DNA of 64,000 bases. Source: Nepenthes gracilis (lineage: Eukaryota > Streptophyta > Magnoliopsida > Caryophyllales > Nepenthaceae). The notes beneath the pieces were generated by a model, which saw only the letters and a list, made by a program, of their open reading frames with translations, did no database searches and was not told the DNA's origin. This document shows, piece by piece, positions 32,419-45,309 of the stretch. How positions within the stretch are numbered: the stretch's first letter is position 1; the number at the start of each line of letters is the position of its first letter. A program made the translations under genes and the position numbers. The stretch spans positions 10,896,021 through 10,960,020 of the forward strand of contig BSYO01000014.1 in NCBI GenBank assembly GCA_033239525.1. Reading direction: 5' to 3'.

Positions 32419-34676
32419 TGTGACGGATCATATTTTTTACCAAAAATCCGAAAGAGTTTCATCCGTAATATGGCTGTCAAGATAATATAAAAACCTATAT
32501 AATCTCCTGTACGATACACAAAATACATCCAAATAACTCAACTATCTAACAACATATAACAACCACACACAAAGCCACACGGGATCCAATTCACAATTTA
32601 TTATTCATGGTTCCAACGCTGTGTCTCTAAACAGAATATCAACCAAAGAGAGATGCCACTAAATACCTGTTACATACCACAATAACCTACGGAAGCATAT
32701 ATCATCCAAATACAAAAAAAAATTGAACTATTTGATCATCAGCAATGTGTACAACATATATTAAGATTTTCAACCGAAATATAAATATATACAATTCTCC
32801 ATAACTTGTACAAAACTATAAAATATAAATGCTCGTGTGATCCTCCAAGTCCCGTGCCTACTCAACTTCTAGTCTCCACTCTGTCCTATCGGGTATAATA
32901 GGCCTGTGCTAATTTAGAGGCGAAGAAATGCAGCAAATGTGAGCCAAATGCTCATCAATTCTAATATAATCAAAGACGATAACAATATATGTAAAATAAG
33001 GCAAAAGAGACACATATGAACACAATGAGGAAGGGTAAATATAAAACATGATTGATTGTGCTTTCGGAATACATATGACTTCTTATATTTTATCCTTCTT
33101 CTATTTGAAATGTAAATTATGCATAATTACTTATCTTTGCGGACCAGGGCCAACAAGCCTTACTAGTTAAAGGTGCGGGAGAATGAGGAAAGGATCATGA
33201 TGGTCCACAAGATCTAAGGCCAAACTACATAATTAATGTCCCGTAGCGAACGATATACGCTTTCTCCGGCATACAAAGCCAAATACCATGTGGCGAGCGG
33301 TATACCTATGAGCCGGTATATAGGGCCAATAAAATGCTCTCTAATCTCCTGCGGTCCAGAGACAGTTCTCGTACTTCCACAGTAACATCCTAAGGCATGC
33401 CAAGGAATATCACCCGCTACGATATACGGTCAGGATAATCCTTTAAGGATAATCCTTGAGTTTTCACAATAATATAATGGCCTGCTAGGAGATATTACCC
33501 TCTAAAATATAAATCTGTGGTTCTGGTTTCACAATTTCTTATTCTTTGAAGGAATTCCCACTGAACTTCTTTCACAAATTTCTTCCTCCAAGAGAACAAA
33601 TCATACATATAACAAATTATGGAATTCTCTCGTATGCTTGTATAATTTTTTATCATTCTTTGAATTTAAATCGTCTCAAGACTTAATTTATATGCATGGA
33701 CATCATAAAGTACAGGAAAGAATAGAAATTCTTACCACCGAAAGACAAACGTAATTTTAGAGCTTCTGAACGATTAACCATTCACAATTGGTTAACGAAC
33801 ATATTTTTCAGAATATACAATTAAACACATACAAATATATATGCAACTTAATTAGCAATTAAATAACGTAAAAATTATGCAAAATTTATCAAAGAGGCTT
33901 GGGTGAATGGTACCACACGTGAACAATACCCGTTTGTACATAATCGGACGAATCTCAAACAATTGGACATCAAATAGATAATTAACAGAATTCAGGACAT
34001 AGGTAATCATAATCTCAAGCCAAATTTTGTATAAAACTCAAGATAAATGCTTAAACAAGATCTCGGGGTGGCTTAGGGTTTCGGCAAACGGAATTCCACT
34101 TAAAACTACCAAATCGAATATACAATCGATAAATTAACATATATATGATATAGGTAATGATATTCTATAGCAAATTAATATAAAAGCCCCAAAAATCAGA
34201 TGGTGAAATCATCCGGGCACAGGGTTGGGTTTTTCGATGTGAAAACCGGTTAAAATCTACGAAATTGAATATAAAATTTATGTATATGTATACTCAAGTC
34301 ATGGGTATCACAGATACATACATGGGTCGAGTATCAAGATAATAATACCCGAAAGGGATCGAACGAAAATTAAAAAGAATAGAAGAAAATGGTATGGGTA
34401 CATTTACCTCGGCCCGATCTATAACTTTTCCAACTAACTTGAAGTCGGAATCAGACCCGAGAGCCTCCAATTTCTCCTCTTTTCCTTCGCACGGTCTCTC
34501 TCCTGCGTGGCTTCCATTCTCCGCGTGCGCAGCCACCGTTGCTCAACCTCACCGTGGCAACTGACCACCGCTGACCACCCACGCGCCGCCTTTTTCTTGC
34601 AAAATTCCTCCTCTCTCTCCTCTTTTCTTCTCACCCGAAACCCTCACCTCTTCCTCCCGTTTCTTTTCCTTCTGCT

Positions 34677-34723
<47 letters not shown>

Positions 34724-35150
34724 TACATTATATAAATATATATATATTCTATTTCATTTTCATCCCAAAATTCAAATTGCTACTCAGGCGACCGAATAGG
34801 CACACCTTGGACGCGAACCCAACAAGTCCAAATATCATCCAAATTTTTATAATATTTAATTAATTTTTTTCACACCCAATTTCTTCTTTATTTTTTTATT
34901 TTTCTAAGAATGATTACTAATTTGACTATCAAAAGATATATCGAAAAATAAATATCGCATACCTCTAAACTCTTGTTAAATTATTGTGGTACACAAAATC
35001 AGAATTTTTAGTTATAAATACCAAACTTGCAGCCTCTCAGATCAACTGAAAGTTTCACTCGGCTCTCCAATTTGTACAGCAATTCGGATCCAAGAAACGC
35101 ATCAAATTTTAATTATTAAAATTAATTAAACACAATTAATTACACCCACA
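32419..35150 (-). repeat. Chromovirus-type LTR, minus orientation (family Y)
   Basis: Begins TGTGACGGATCATATTTTTTACC, very like the Tekay LTR start TGTGACGGATC. It shares the order seen in the Tekay LTRs: ACCTACGGAAGCAT, CTTTGCGGACCAGGGCCAAC, GATATACGC-type repeats, a splice-donor-like site (34402-34410) and a pyrimidine-rich leader. The right end is uncertain; the family is lost somewhere in 34800-35150. CCATG precedes the start, but I found no matching right copy. A near-complete inverted relative is at about 51280-53462. The 118-aa ORF at 34507-34863 is an (ATT)n microsatellite artefact. Confidence 0.7.
34678..34720. repeat. (ATT)n microsatellite
   Basis: About 14 copies of TAT/ATT inside the family Y LTR, just upstream of its presumed promoter. 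It produces a false poly-tyrosine reading frame on the plus strand. Confidence 0.95.
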
Positions 35151-35156
35151 TAAACT

Positions 35157-38100
35157 GTCACGTCTCACGTCCCAAATTTTAATCTCGTCATTAATTATTT
35201 ATTAATATTAATCATTAACCAATTACCAATCCAATTAATCATGGAGATGAATTTCACTTCAATATCTCGACCGGCCAAATAAAATAATGCAACATAAACA
35301 CAGGACCTGAAATTCCGTGTCTCAGTAGCTTCAACATGACCAAACTGTAACGTTAGACTATATGTAAGGGATCATGTCTAAGTCAAAGATCAGAGTATAT
35401 AATTCAACTAAAACTAAAATTTCACTGCTGTCTAATGTCGAGCTACCGATATCCCATGACTACAAACCATAATTAGCATACTCTACATCCATAAGATATT
35501 GAAGAAATCAGCATCCATCTCATAATTTACTAACCATTATCTAAAAAATATAAACACCTTAAACTACTGTCCGAAAACTAAAATATAATATCAAACAATT
35601 TATAATTCTAATTCTAATTTCTTTGAGCAGTTGCTCCTTCAATCCTGATGTCACGTCCCAAATTCCAATCTCACCATTAATATTTAATCAATTATTATTA
35701 ATTAATAAAATCATCATTTAATTAATATTCAGATGTGAATTTTACGTCGATATATGACTGACCACAATAATAAAAAAAAAACCATAAACAATATTCAAAT
35801 ATGTGACATATCTCATGTGACACCAACACTGACCTAATCATTACATCAAACCTTACGTAAGGAACTATCTCTGTAACCTAATAAACAATCTACAAAAATA
35901 AATAAATCATACACACATTCTAACAACAGCTAATCCATCCATTAGATGAACCAACAACCCGATATCTCAAACTGTATAGAACATAAGTACATTTGAGAAC
36001 TCATGACACATCCCACATATATAAATATAATCTGAATAACTTAGAACATCAATAACAACTGTTTGAAAATTGATTTCAAACTAAAGTACATCATCTAACA
36101 TGTTAACTACTATTTAAAACTGTAAATACAATAACAAATTATCATAAATTCTAATTCTAAACTCTTCATAATAGCTCATCCATCAATCCTACTCACCTGT
36201 ATGTATCCGAGCTTCTCATCTAAAAGAATTAGTAAAACAAAGTAATGAGCAAGTCAAAAACTCAATAAGGCATATAATTAACAATCGATCATATATAATT
36301 TATATTTAAAATATAACATAAGGATTATCAATTAAAATCTAATACAATGACATTAAATTTTCATGATACTTATGTAAGAATCTCAAATTAATCTTTTTCA
36401 AAATTCTTATCATGTTATTATTCGATTTATATCATCAAATCATACAAAAAAAATTTTATTTTTTTAGGGACTAGATGTCAATAGACCTTACTGTCTAAAT
36501 GAGTGAACCATCAAAATTCAAGTTATATTTATTTTCACACAACTAAATATCACACATTACTATTTAAAATTCATAGTTGAGTTTTCATATATATAACCCT
36601 ATAGATAGGGCTGAATATCGCTTTTTACCCGTAAATAACAAGTTTAAATCTTGATTTACCACTATAATATATTATGAAATATTATAATATATTATCCGCT
36701 AAAATATAAATATGATCTAATACATATCTTAGAAAAACTCTGTACTTTTTTCACATTTCTTAATTTTCTCAATTACGAAGAAAAGGATCATAATTATTGA
36801 CATAATTATAGAATTTACCTTCAAAATTTTGTCAATTCAAACTTAAGCATCCTGTAATAACTTAGCCATAATAATTTTAAAATATGAAATATTAAATTAG
36901 CATGGTAATGTAGGACATTTCAGCAATGATGCATAATTTAGCAAATGTTTAGAATTTTATTAAATCCAAACTACACAGAGTAATTTGTGTATATTTTTCA
37001 ACCTATACAAGACTTATTTTTAGTAGTTTAAAACATATAAAACCTCATATATGAATTTAAAATATGTAAGCTTTATTAAATTTATGAATTCAGCCAAAAT
37101 GTACAGAAAATCAGCAAATCAAAATAATCTCAACAGATTCTATTTTTTGAAAAACAAGCATGGCATTTTCATAAATTTCTAGAACATGCAGAATATAACT
37201 TAACACGCTAAAACTTGTATAAACGAAATTTAAACATGGATGAACATTATTTTACAATTTTAGAACATTCATGTCAACTTATTGTAGAGAATGATCATGT
37301 GATACTATATACATGAATTTAGACATAATTTTATATATTTGTACAATAAAATAAAGAGAATTTCACTTGCATGCTAAAAATAAATATCATAACTTCAAAT
37401 TTATGTCATACATTAGGATTTGAAGTAAGAAATACTCAAGAAATTCAATAAAGAATAACAATAAGAGAAGAAAGGCTCGGCATAATCATGTGATACTATA
37501 TAATTGAGTTTAGAAATAATTTTATAATTTTTGCAATAAAATAAAGAGAATTTCATATGCATGTTAAAAATAAATATCATAACTTTGAATTTACATCATG
37601 CATAAATATTTAAAATAAGAAATGCTAAAAAATTCAGTAAAAAATAGCAACAAGAAAAGAAATACTTGCCATGCACTTGCCTTAACTTAATTATCACCAA
37701 ATTCTAACATGGATACACTTAATTTGAACTTCTAAGGCGTCCTCTCTCTCCTTCTCTCTCTTCTCTTCATCAGCTTTGCTCTTCTCTCTCAAAATTTTTA
37801 AGAAAAATAAAAGAAATTAGCCGGGCTCAACTATATATATTGAGTAGTACTTGAGCACTAGTCAGGTGTATGTCAAACGCCACGGCTAAATGTTGTGGCG
37901 TACAAGCACTATCTCAGGCACACCTTAAGCATGGGCAATCTATCACAGCGTACTCAAGCATCCCTCGAGCATGGAGTGGGTGCTGACCCCATGGGTTTTA
38001 GTGCTCACACCCCAGTCAAACTTCTATCATGCGCTGAGTAATCTACTTTTTACGCACGCCAAAAACTCAACATGAAATATAATTTTATAATTAAATACGT

Positions 38101-39653
38101 AATCTTCGTTAAAACATACCGAAAGAAACAATGTATCAATACAATAAAGTATTATAAGTTTCCATAACAACATATAATGGACTTTTTAAATTTCCTTATC
38201 ATATTCTTATTCAAATTCATGCCATAAAATCATACTCAATTATGTAATTTCTTATGGACCAAGGGTTAGTAAGGCCTTACCGACTAAATAAATGGATAAT
38301 CGAAGATCGAGTTACATTTATACATATCACCCTGTAGACAGGGTCAAACGATACTTTCACCCGAAGATGACAAGTTCAAACCTTAATTACAACTGTAATA
38401 CACTAAGGTATAACATAATATATCACTCGCTAAACTTATTATAATGATCCAATACTCAAATGTGTAAAAACTCTATACAATACTTTATGTACTTTCTCAA
38501 TTTAGAGAAAATATTTTTAATTCTTAATTTATTGTAGTATTTTTCTTTAAAATTCTGTAAATTCTTAACATGCCTGAAATAAAAATGTGTAGAAACTTAA
38601 ACATCTAGATTTTTTTAAAACATATAAAGGCTACTTTCTGAAATTTATAACAGATTGTACCATTTTGTAGAAAACAGAAAAATGATGTTAATTTAGAAAT
38701 TCATCATCATTAGTAAACATGTAGGGCAATGTTTTTAAATTTTTAAGACATGTAGAGTATATTTTCTTCAAATTTGACAAGCAAAAAATTTGATAAACGA
38801 AATTCAAACATGAAAGAATATTATATCATAAATTTAGAACATGCGTGAAAAAATATTACAGAAACTAGCTAAACTATACAATGTATAAATACTTGGACTT
38901 AAATTTTATTCATTTTTGCAACAAAACGAGAAGAATTTCACATATGTGCTAAGCATAAACCTCTTAGCTATGAAATCATATCATATATAAGTATTTAAAA
39001 TAAAAAATAATCAGATAATTGAAAAAAGAATTGTAACAAAGAAAAGAAAGTTTGAAATATACTTACCTTAATTCTAAATTATCAAAAATCTTACTTGGAT
39101 TCACTTAATTTTAACTTTCTTAGCTTCCCCTCTCTCCTTCTCTATCTTTTCATCTTCTCCTTCTCTCTTCTCTCTCAAATCTGGTAGAAAAATAACTAAA
39201 AATTAGTCAAACTCACTATTTATAATAGTAGTGGCGCTCGAGCGTACGCCATGCACACATCAGAAGCTACGGCCATATTGAGCAGTGTAGAGCACCACTC
39301 GAGCATACATTAAGCATTGATCACACTAGAAAGTGCACTCAGGAACTTCCTTGGATATGCATTGAGTGTGAACATACTGAAAAGTGCACTTGAGCTCCAA
39401 TCAGGTATCCATCAGGTATGACCTTTCTACTCACTCTATGCATGGGTGTGCATTGGCACCGGTGAAGCATCCATCAACTCAATATGACCAAATTTAATTT
39501 TAACTTTTAAACCAAATTTTTTTCTCTTTTGACCTCAGTTTTAATTATTTTAACTTAATTAATCATAATTATAATTGAATCTAAACTCGAACCTTATATA
39601 AACATTTTAGTACATATCACTATCATAATAAATCTTAATCATTATTCTAAAGT
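35157..39653 (-). repeat. Family Z LTRs, one apparently nested in another
   Basis: Two LTR starts are visible: TGTCACGTCTCACGTCCCAAATT (35157) and TGTCACGTCCCAAATTCC (35649). 35157-35645 aligns with 35649 to about 36190. The part that should follow the first copy appears only at about 38100-39653, which aligns with 36400-37850 (shared TAGA(T/C)AGGG(C/T), GACAAGTT(C/T)AAA, CTCTCTCCTTCTC). The simplest reading is that LTR copy 2 (about 35649-38080) was inserted into copy 1. Both keep a TATA-like box and a donor-like site. There is no coding sequence. AT-rich. Confidence 0.55.
39061..39070 (-). promoter_or_regulatory. Splice-donor-like site in the family Z LTR
   Basis: The minus strand reads TAAGGTAAGT, a near-perfect 5' splice site, about 150 bp downstream of a TATA-like TATTATAAATAG (39219-39230). 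The second copy has TAAGGCAAGT at 37675-37684. Confidence 0.4.
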
Positions 39654-40544
39654 TAATGCGTCCCTGGGTCTGAATTCTTGTACGAATTAGGGAGCTTTCA
39701 AATTTCTCGTCTCGAATGGATCACGAACGGGTCTAGTTTTCGCGTCTCTCAACCTGGGCCTTGTGCACTACAAACTATGAACAATGAGGTCAGAGGACGG
39801 TAAGATATTCCCCCACCGTAAACACTCTGATACTCACGTCAGAAATATTTCCCTATGGATAGAAAGATATAAGCTTAAAGGTAAATGTGATGGGGAATGC
39901 ACATATGCTAGTATGTAAGGGTGCGTGTGGTGTTTGGAGGAGGCTTGTGCTCCCCTTTTGCACTGCTGAGAGTGGCTCACTAAGATCGTCAAATTGAGGT
40001 AGTGGCCTAAGGAAAGAGAGCTAGTTCTTTCTCCTCATTTGTTTGAATACAAGGCGCCAAGACCGATTTTAGATCTCAAGTCGCCGATTCAGTTCTCAGA
40101 ATGGGCTCCCCTTCTCTGTTAAGGAAGTAGATTTTTGTAAACTCTGTGGATGAGGCATTTGGGCGCGAGAACCTCTAACAGGTGGCTTGTCTAGATTTGC
40201 CAACCGCTAAGCACTGATGGTGGCCAATGGTATCAGTTGTCGCCTTATGGTGGCGTGAGGATTGTCGTCAGGTGTGGCCAACACTAACATATTGCACTTT
40301 GCTTAGATTGGTCAAGCTACTGCTAGGACGACGCGCGTTGCAACTTAACAGCATTGACCTCATCTTCCATTAGATGGCATTTCCTGAGCTAACGCCTCTT
40401 GCTCTAGCAGTCTGCAGCTAGTGGGCCTTGTTCCACACCTTCGAGATCCATTGCCTAACTGGGCTTGGCCGTGGTTGGGGCCTGCATGCATTGTTATCAG
40501 CTAGGCCTTATTAGATTTGACCCAGATCTGTATTGGACCCATCA
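39654..40544 (-). repeat. Tat3 3' LTR (left)
   Basis: Starts TAATGCGTCCCTGGG where the right LTR has TGATGCGTCTATGGG, so the terminal TG is mutated to TA. Ends GGACCCATCA. About 50 bp shorter than the right LTR. Confidence 0.88.
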
Positions 40545-40555
40545 CTACCCCCCCA
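40545..40555 (-). other. Tat3 polypurine tract
   Basis: The plus strand reads CTACCCCCCCA, adjacent to the 3' LTR. The minus strand is therefore TGGGGGGGTAG. Confidence 0.85.
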
Positions 40556-40837
40556 TAGCTAAGAATGACCCAGTGCCAGGGCCTAGTATGTCAGAAGATA
40601 GGTCGCACTGCTAGCTTGCATATGCCTTCTCAAGATACATGAATCTCTGACCCTCAGGGGCATCGTTCCCTTCCCATGCTAATATGCAGCTTTTAAGAGG
40701 TAAGTTTGTGATTCGGTGCCCTGTTTGGATAGATTCACGGCTTAGGAATCGGTCCCGTATTGATGGCTTTCCTGTTTTCCAACTGACCGTCATTGGGTGG
40801 CACACTCTTTTGGGAACTCATTGGTCCTTCTGCACAG

Positions 40838-41560
40838 CTATAAATTGGGGGATTCCCACACTTTGGGGACCCAATCTTATTCCTTCACTGATGACACAAT
40901 GTGGGAGCTTTGGCTTGTCTCATGTCCTGCAGAGTTCCGCATGGGAATCGGATGGATTTGCGGAAGACTTGTAGCCGCTTTTGAAGCCTGTCGTCGTGCT
41001 CTTCTTCTGGATGTTTCCTTGTTGCCGTGAGCGTGGCTTGGCCATTCTGCAATCGCCGTGTGCCTTCCTTCTGCCTAGCTAGGGTGTTCAGCCACTGGAG
41101 CAGCATCAAGAGGTCAAAACGCCAATTCAGAGTCTACATTCTCTCGAAAGCATCCTGCCTCCCGCTCTTTCTGTGGCTAGTCATCCTTCGGGCTTAGCTG
41201 TCGGAGGCATATTCTAGGGTCCTGCCATGCGGCACATTCGGTGTGTCACGGCTTTGGCAGTCAGCCCCGGACGGAGACCTTTCCCTTGCTGTGGCAGAGC
41301 CTATCTCGCCAGCAGTGAGGAATTCGCATCCAATTCACCCCGCCGTGGGGTCGGTGTTGGGGTAGATGCCACCAGAATGGGGGAGCTCCTTTCTGATGTC
41401 TCATTCCTACTCCGGATCGAGCCCTCCCAATGGGCACCATCCTTTTCTTGCTCCTTGTATTTTGCTTCGCTCTTTTTTTTTTTTTTTTGTACCTGGATTG
41501 ACACAAGCCTTGCACCTTGTAAAGAATACTTCAATGAATGAAAATGTCGATATTTGCCTT
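40838..41560 (+). other. Tat3 antisense module 1, transcription-unit-like
   Basis: TATA-like CTATAAAT at 40838-40845. The only sizeable frame (41227-41541) resembles no family I know. A 3'-UTR-like end follows: TCCTTGTATTTTGC, a T-run, CCTTGTAAAG and the AATGAA hexamer at 41533-41538. The composition is GC-richer than the LTR sequence nearby. It may be a remnant whose coding part has decayed. Placed as a unit by analogy with modules 2 and 3. Confidence 0.35.
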
Positions 41561-41989
41561 TATCCTTTGTACTACTGGATTTTCTCTTTACAACTGTTCA
41601 GGATGACTCAATGGCCGAAGGGCTCTCTCACCGCCATACGTGCTTGATCACTTGTCCATTTTTCTTGCCAAGCAGCTTGCGGCTGTCTCCGCTGGTGTCC
41701 ATCCCTCTGGTCCGTATTTGACCGTCGGCAAGAAGGCCTAGTAGGAGCCATTCGGAGGCTTGTGTCGCTCGCATCCTTTCTCGAGTAACTGAATGCTGCT
41801 GGTGGAGGTTGCATCAATCAAGTCACGTCTGCACATTTAAGGCACTGGGAACCACAGAGCCATCGCGTCATAATTACTTTTCTTTGAAAAGGTGCAATGC
41901 TTCCAAGCATCGCCACATGGAAGAATCTCATCGGGAGGTGGAACATCTTCCCTTTGTTAGATGACACCGTTTCTTTTGGAGGTTTTTGG

Positions 41990-42917
41990 CTATTTAAACG
42001 CCAAAGTTTCCACTTTATTTTGGGTATTCGTTCGCTGTTGTGGGACGTGAACCCTGAGCCTACAGTCGCACTTTCTTCTCTTTAGCTGAGATCACGACAA
42101 TAGCTACTCAGATGCGCGATTTCGCTCCGGGGCTATCTGGCTAGCCGGCAGGATCATCCTCCTCTTCGAAATCTGAGCCTCCTACTGAGGAGTTGAGATG
42201 GGAGGAACGAGGGCCACAAGGTCATCAGGAGGTGGACCTTGCCACAGTGGCAGCGGAAGGTTGGCACTCGAAGCCTTCAATCCTTAGACCGGTGAGACTT
42301 CTAAGAGCACCGCCGGACTTTGAATCTAAAGGGGTCTCCAATTGCTCTCAATGCCGGGGGCCTAACGAGGTCATTCGGTTGATCCACCATGCCCAGCGAG
42401 CAGTTGAGGAGGCTGAGACCAGCTACAAGCTACCATCGCTAACAGTGAACAGAGTCGGGCATGTGCGGCGTACTTCAAACAAGCCTTGACGAAGTCAGAG
42501 GCGAGGTCGTCGCAGCTTGCCTATGTCAATGCACAAGCATAGAGTCGGATTACCACTCTTCAGGGGGACCTTGAGTGGTGCTGGGAGCGACTTTGAGAGG
42601 AGCACGTTGTCCAAGCGCAACTGGAGGCCAAGCTGAGGTCTAGGATTCGCCCGGAAGAACTGGCCCCTATGCTAGAGGGATGATTCCAAGAAGGGATCTG
42701 ATTGAGCTGGAGGATAGCTTCTCTGGCGGCGCCTAGCTTTCCTACGAGCCTCCTGGATTCCCAAAATGTGGGCATTTGGATGCAATCGGAGCTGACTAAG
42801 TTCCTGCCTTCCGATCCCACTGAGCCAATAGGTGCAGATAGCACAGTTGTATTTTGTAGTCGCTGGTCAGCCTTATCTATAAAGAGACTTCATTAATAAA
42901 ATTTTGTTTTCAATAAA
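41990..42917 (+). pseudogene. Tat3 antisense module 2: coiled-coil aORF remnant
   Basis: TATA-like CTATTTAAAC at 41990-41999; first good ATG at 42112 (MRDFAPGLSG, stop, PAGSSSSSKSEPPTEEL). The gene then reads through 42193-42489 into a coiled-coil stretch (AVEEAETSYK ... AYFKQALTKSEARSSQL) and ends GIDLSWRIASLAAPSFPTSLLDS to about 42894, with several stops. Poly(A) signals AATAAA lie at 42895-42900 and 42912-42917. It resembles the C-terminal half of the Tat antisense ORF but has no PF04195-like N-terminal domain. Confidence 0.5.
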
Positions 42918-43221
42918 GCAATTTATTTGTCATAGCACGTTACTTTTGAATGTCGTGCGCTGCACTTTCGGCCTGGAAGTCGGATAAGCTACCGTTGCTG
43001 TCGTATCTGACAACTAATATCCTTGCATTAATTGCTTGGTGTGATAGTTGGAATTCAACAGATGGCTGTGGCGCGAGTTGAGCGACTATTTGTCAGGCGC
43101 CATGATTGGCTGCCTTGGATTGACGTGTTGCACCCTGCTGAAGGAACGCATGTCACAGCCATCATTAGTGGCTATCCTTGAGTTTTCCAGTGCGTTGCCT
43201 CTTGACATCCTTCTAGGCTGC

Positions 43222-45300
43222 CTATTTAAACAGCGTTCCCTAATGCCATTTAAACTTTGTGTTCTCCTGCTTCCTACGTCAATGGCAAAGAAGAAGAGTT
43301 CTACTTCTGTCACGGTTCATCAGAGAGTGGGTGAGATCAAGTCAGTCCTTTCGGTGAGCGTCGTTGCAGCTTTGTGGGTCAGGCACCAAATCCCTGGCAA
43401 TTTGGCCCACCTCCTTCTTGGTGAGGAGGGCAGAGCGAATGTGCCCCGTGAGGAATTCATCACAATCTACAAGTCCCACCTAAAGATGGGCTCTGCTTCC
43501 CAGTGGCGCTAGACCTGTACAGGATCTTTTCGGCGCTAGGCATCCCTGTGGCACGACTTCACCCTAATGTCGAGTGCTACCTAGTGTCCCTGTGTGTTTT
43601 CGTTTGCCTTCAAGCTTGTGTGTTTTGCCCATGCTCGGTGAAGGTGATCTTTCGCTTCAACCAGCCAAAGGACTGGATTTCTATGTCTCCCCGTCTAGGC
43701 TTCCGCTTTCGAGGGACAAACCCCGACTCAACAAAGAACTGGAAGAATCACTTTTTCTTCTTGGCGGCCCCTCCAGAGTGGGATATCCCTAGTGGATAGG
43801 ACTTCGTGAGCAATTTCTTCACGCAAAGCATCAGTGAGGAGGTAAAGAAGGAAGAGAAGAAATTAATCGACCACATTTAGGAGGCGATCCAAACATTCTA
43901 TACTCAGGGGTATTACGAACCCAGGGGTTTTTGCGATCATCAAGTGGGAGCCAGCAGGCAATGAAGCGGTGGCTGCTGCTTGAAAGAGGAAGGCCAGGGC
44001 CTTAGTCATCCTAGAACAATCGAGGGAGCTACCCCAGCAAAGTGGCTCATCATTTTCATCGGAGTCCTCTGAAGAGGATATGGCAGCCCTAAAAAGGCTA
44101 AGGCAAGCAAGAGGTACTTTGAGTCGGAGGGCCCTAATCTTGCCGGCCACATAGGGCTAGTCCTCCGAGTCTACCCTGCTGACACCGGCTAGAGCCACTA
44201 CTATGCCACAGGAGCCAGAGTCGCAACCACTAGGGGGAACTATTGAGCTCTCGTCGATTCCTATTGTCACCCTAGCAGAGTACGGGATTCCCTTCGCTGG
44301 TCATCCACCGGGAGAGGGTTCCATGCTAAGTTCCTTTTCTAATGTCGAGGCGGAACCCCCCATGGCGACTGGCCAATTGAGACCATCACAGAGGAGGTCG
44401 TGGCAGGCATCAAGGAGGCAACGGTCGGCATCGTAGAGTTTGTTGAGGTAGTTGATCTTGAGCCTGATGCTGCACCTGCGGATATTCTAGAGGCCATCGA
44501 TGTGCCAGTCATGGGGTCGTCAGTACTCTCCATCGAAGAGTGTGAACCTATCGTGGAGGCCGGCATATCAAAGGGGTTCATCATTGAACCTTTGGTCAGT
44601 GGAGACCCTGAGAGTGAGAAGGAGGCTAACGAATAGCCAGAGTCCCCAGGCGTACCCGCACTTGGGGTGGTGCTAGACTTGTCTAGTGCTGTGGAGGAGT
44701 CCTTCGTTGAGGTATGACTTCCTTGTTTGTCGAGTAGGGAATATGTTTGTCGATCTCTTTTGTGCAATATATTCCCATGTTTCCAAGATTCACGGGTTTT
44801 CTGCCTGTTTTCCCATTTGCAAAGCTCGGCTGCAGTTCGCTTCATCCAGACAGCCTTCTCTCAGCAAGATGAGCTCATTCGTTGAGTTCGAGAGGAGGTC
44901 AGGCGGCCTGCGATGCAGAACCGAGAGGATGAGACCGCAGCCCTAAAGTAGGAGGTCAAACGGCTGATGGGTGAGCTACTGGCGGCTTGAGGCTGTATTT
45001 CTGAACTCTAGGACCGAAGTACTCACGCTGAGGCCGACCTGCGAGTCTAACTTGCCTTAGAGGAGATGGCGCAAGTGCTGGACACGTGGTTCTAGGATGG
45101 CGTATGCCTATGTCGTCACATAGCATCTGTTGCAGTTCTGGGCATCTCTGAAGGGATTTTTGATCCGCGAAATGACGGAGTCAAGGAAAGCTCTTTCTTG
45201 ACTGACTTCTCGGAGGGAGCAGGACCTTCAAGCACTTAGGGTACCCCAATCCTTTGTATATTTTCCCTTGTATGGTCTTTGATGAGCCGCCTTGTAATCT
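43222..45300 (+). pseudogene. Tat3 antisense module 3: full-architecture aORF remnant
   Basis: TATA-like CTATTTAAAC at 43222-43231, identical to module 2, 60 bp before the ATG at 43282. The N-terminal domain starts MAKKKSSTSVTVHQRVGEIK ... EEFITIYKSHLKMG, shifts frame, and continues (43503-43799) ALDLYRIFSALGIPVARLHPNV ... NWKNHFFFLAAPPEWDIPSG, the PF04195-like pattern. An S/T/P-rich and acidic linker (44203-44636) and a coiled-coil end follow, finishing near 45240 with VCLCRHIASVAVLGISEGIFDP and a T/G-rich 3'-UTR-like tail. Several frameshifts and stops. Function unknown in all known relatives. Confidence 0.6.
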
Positions 45301-45309
45301 TTAGCATAA

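Noticed and set aside
34507..34863. 118-aa ORF with a poly-tyrosine stretch
   Set aside because: Produced by an (ATT)n microsatellite inside an LTR; not protein-like.
41227..41541. 104-aa ORF in Tat3 module 1 as a host gene
   Set aside because: It lies inside a retroelement with both LTRs, its C-terminus is a T-run (poly-F), and there is no family resemblance.
44339..44845. 168-aa minus-strand S/T-rich ORF
   Set aside because: It is the complement of the acidic linker and coiled coil of the Tat3 plus-strand aORF, which has homologous architecture in Tat2.
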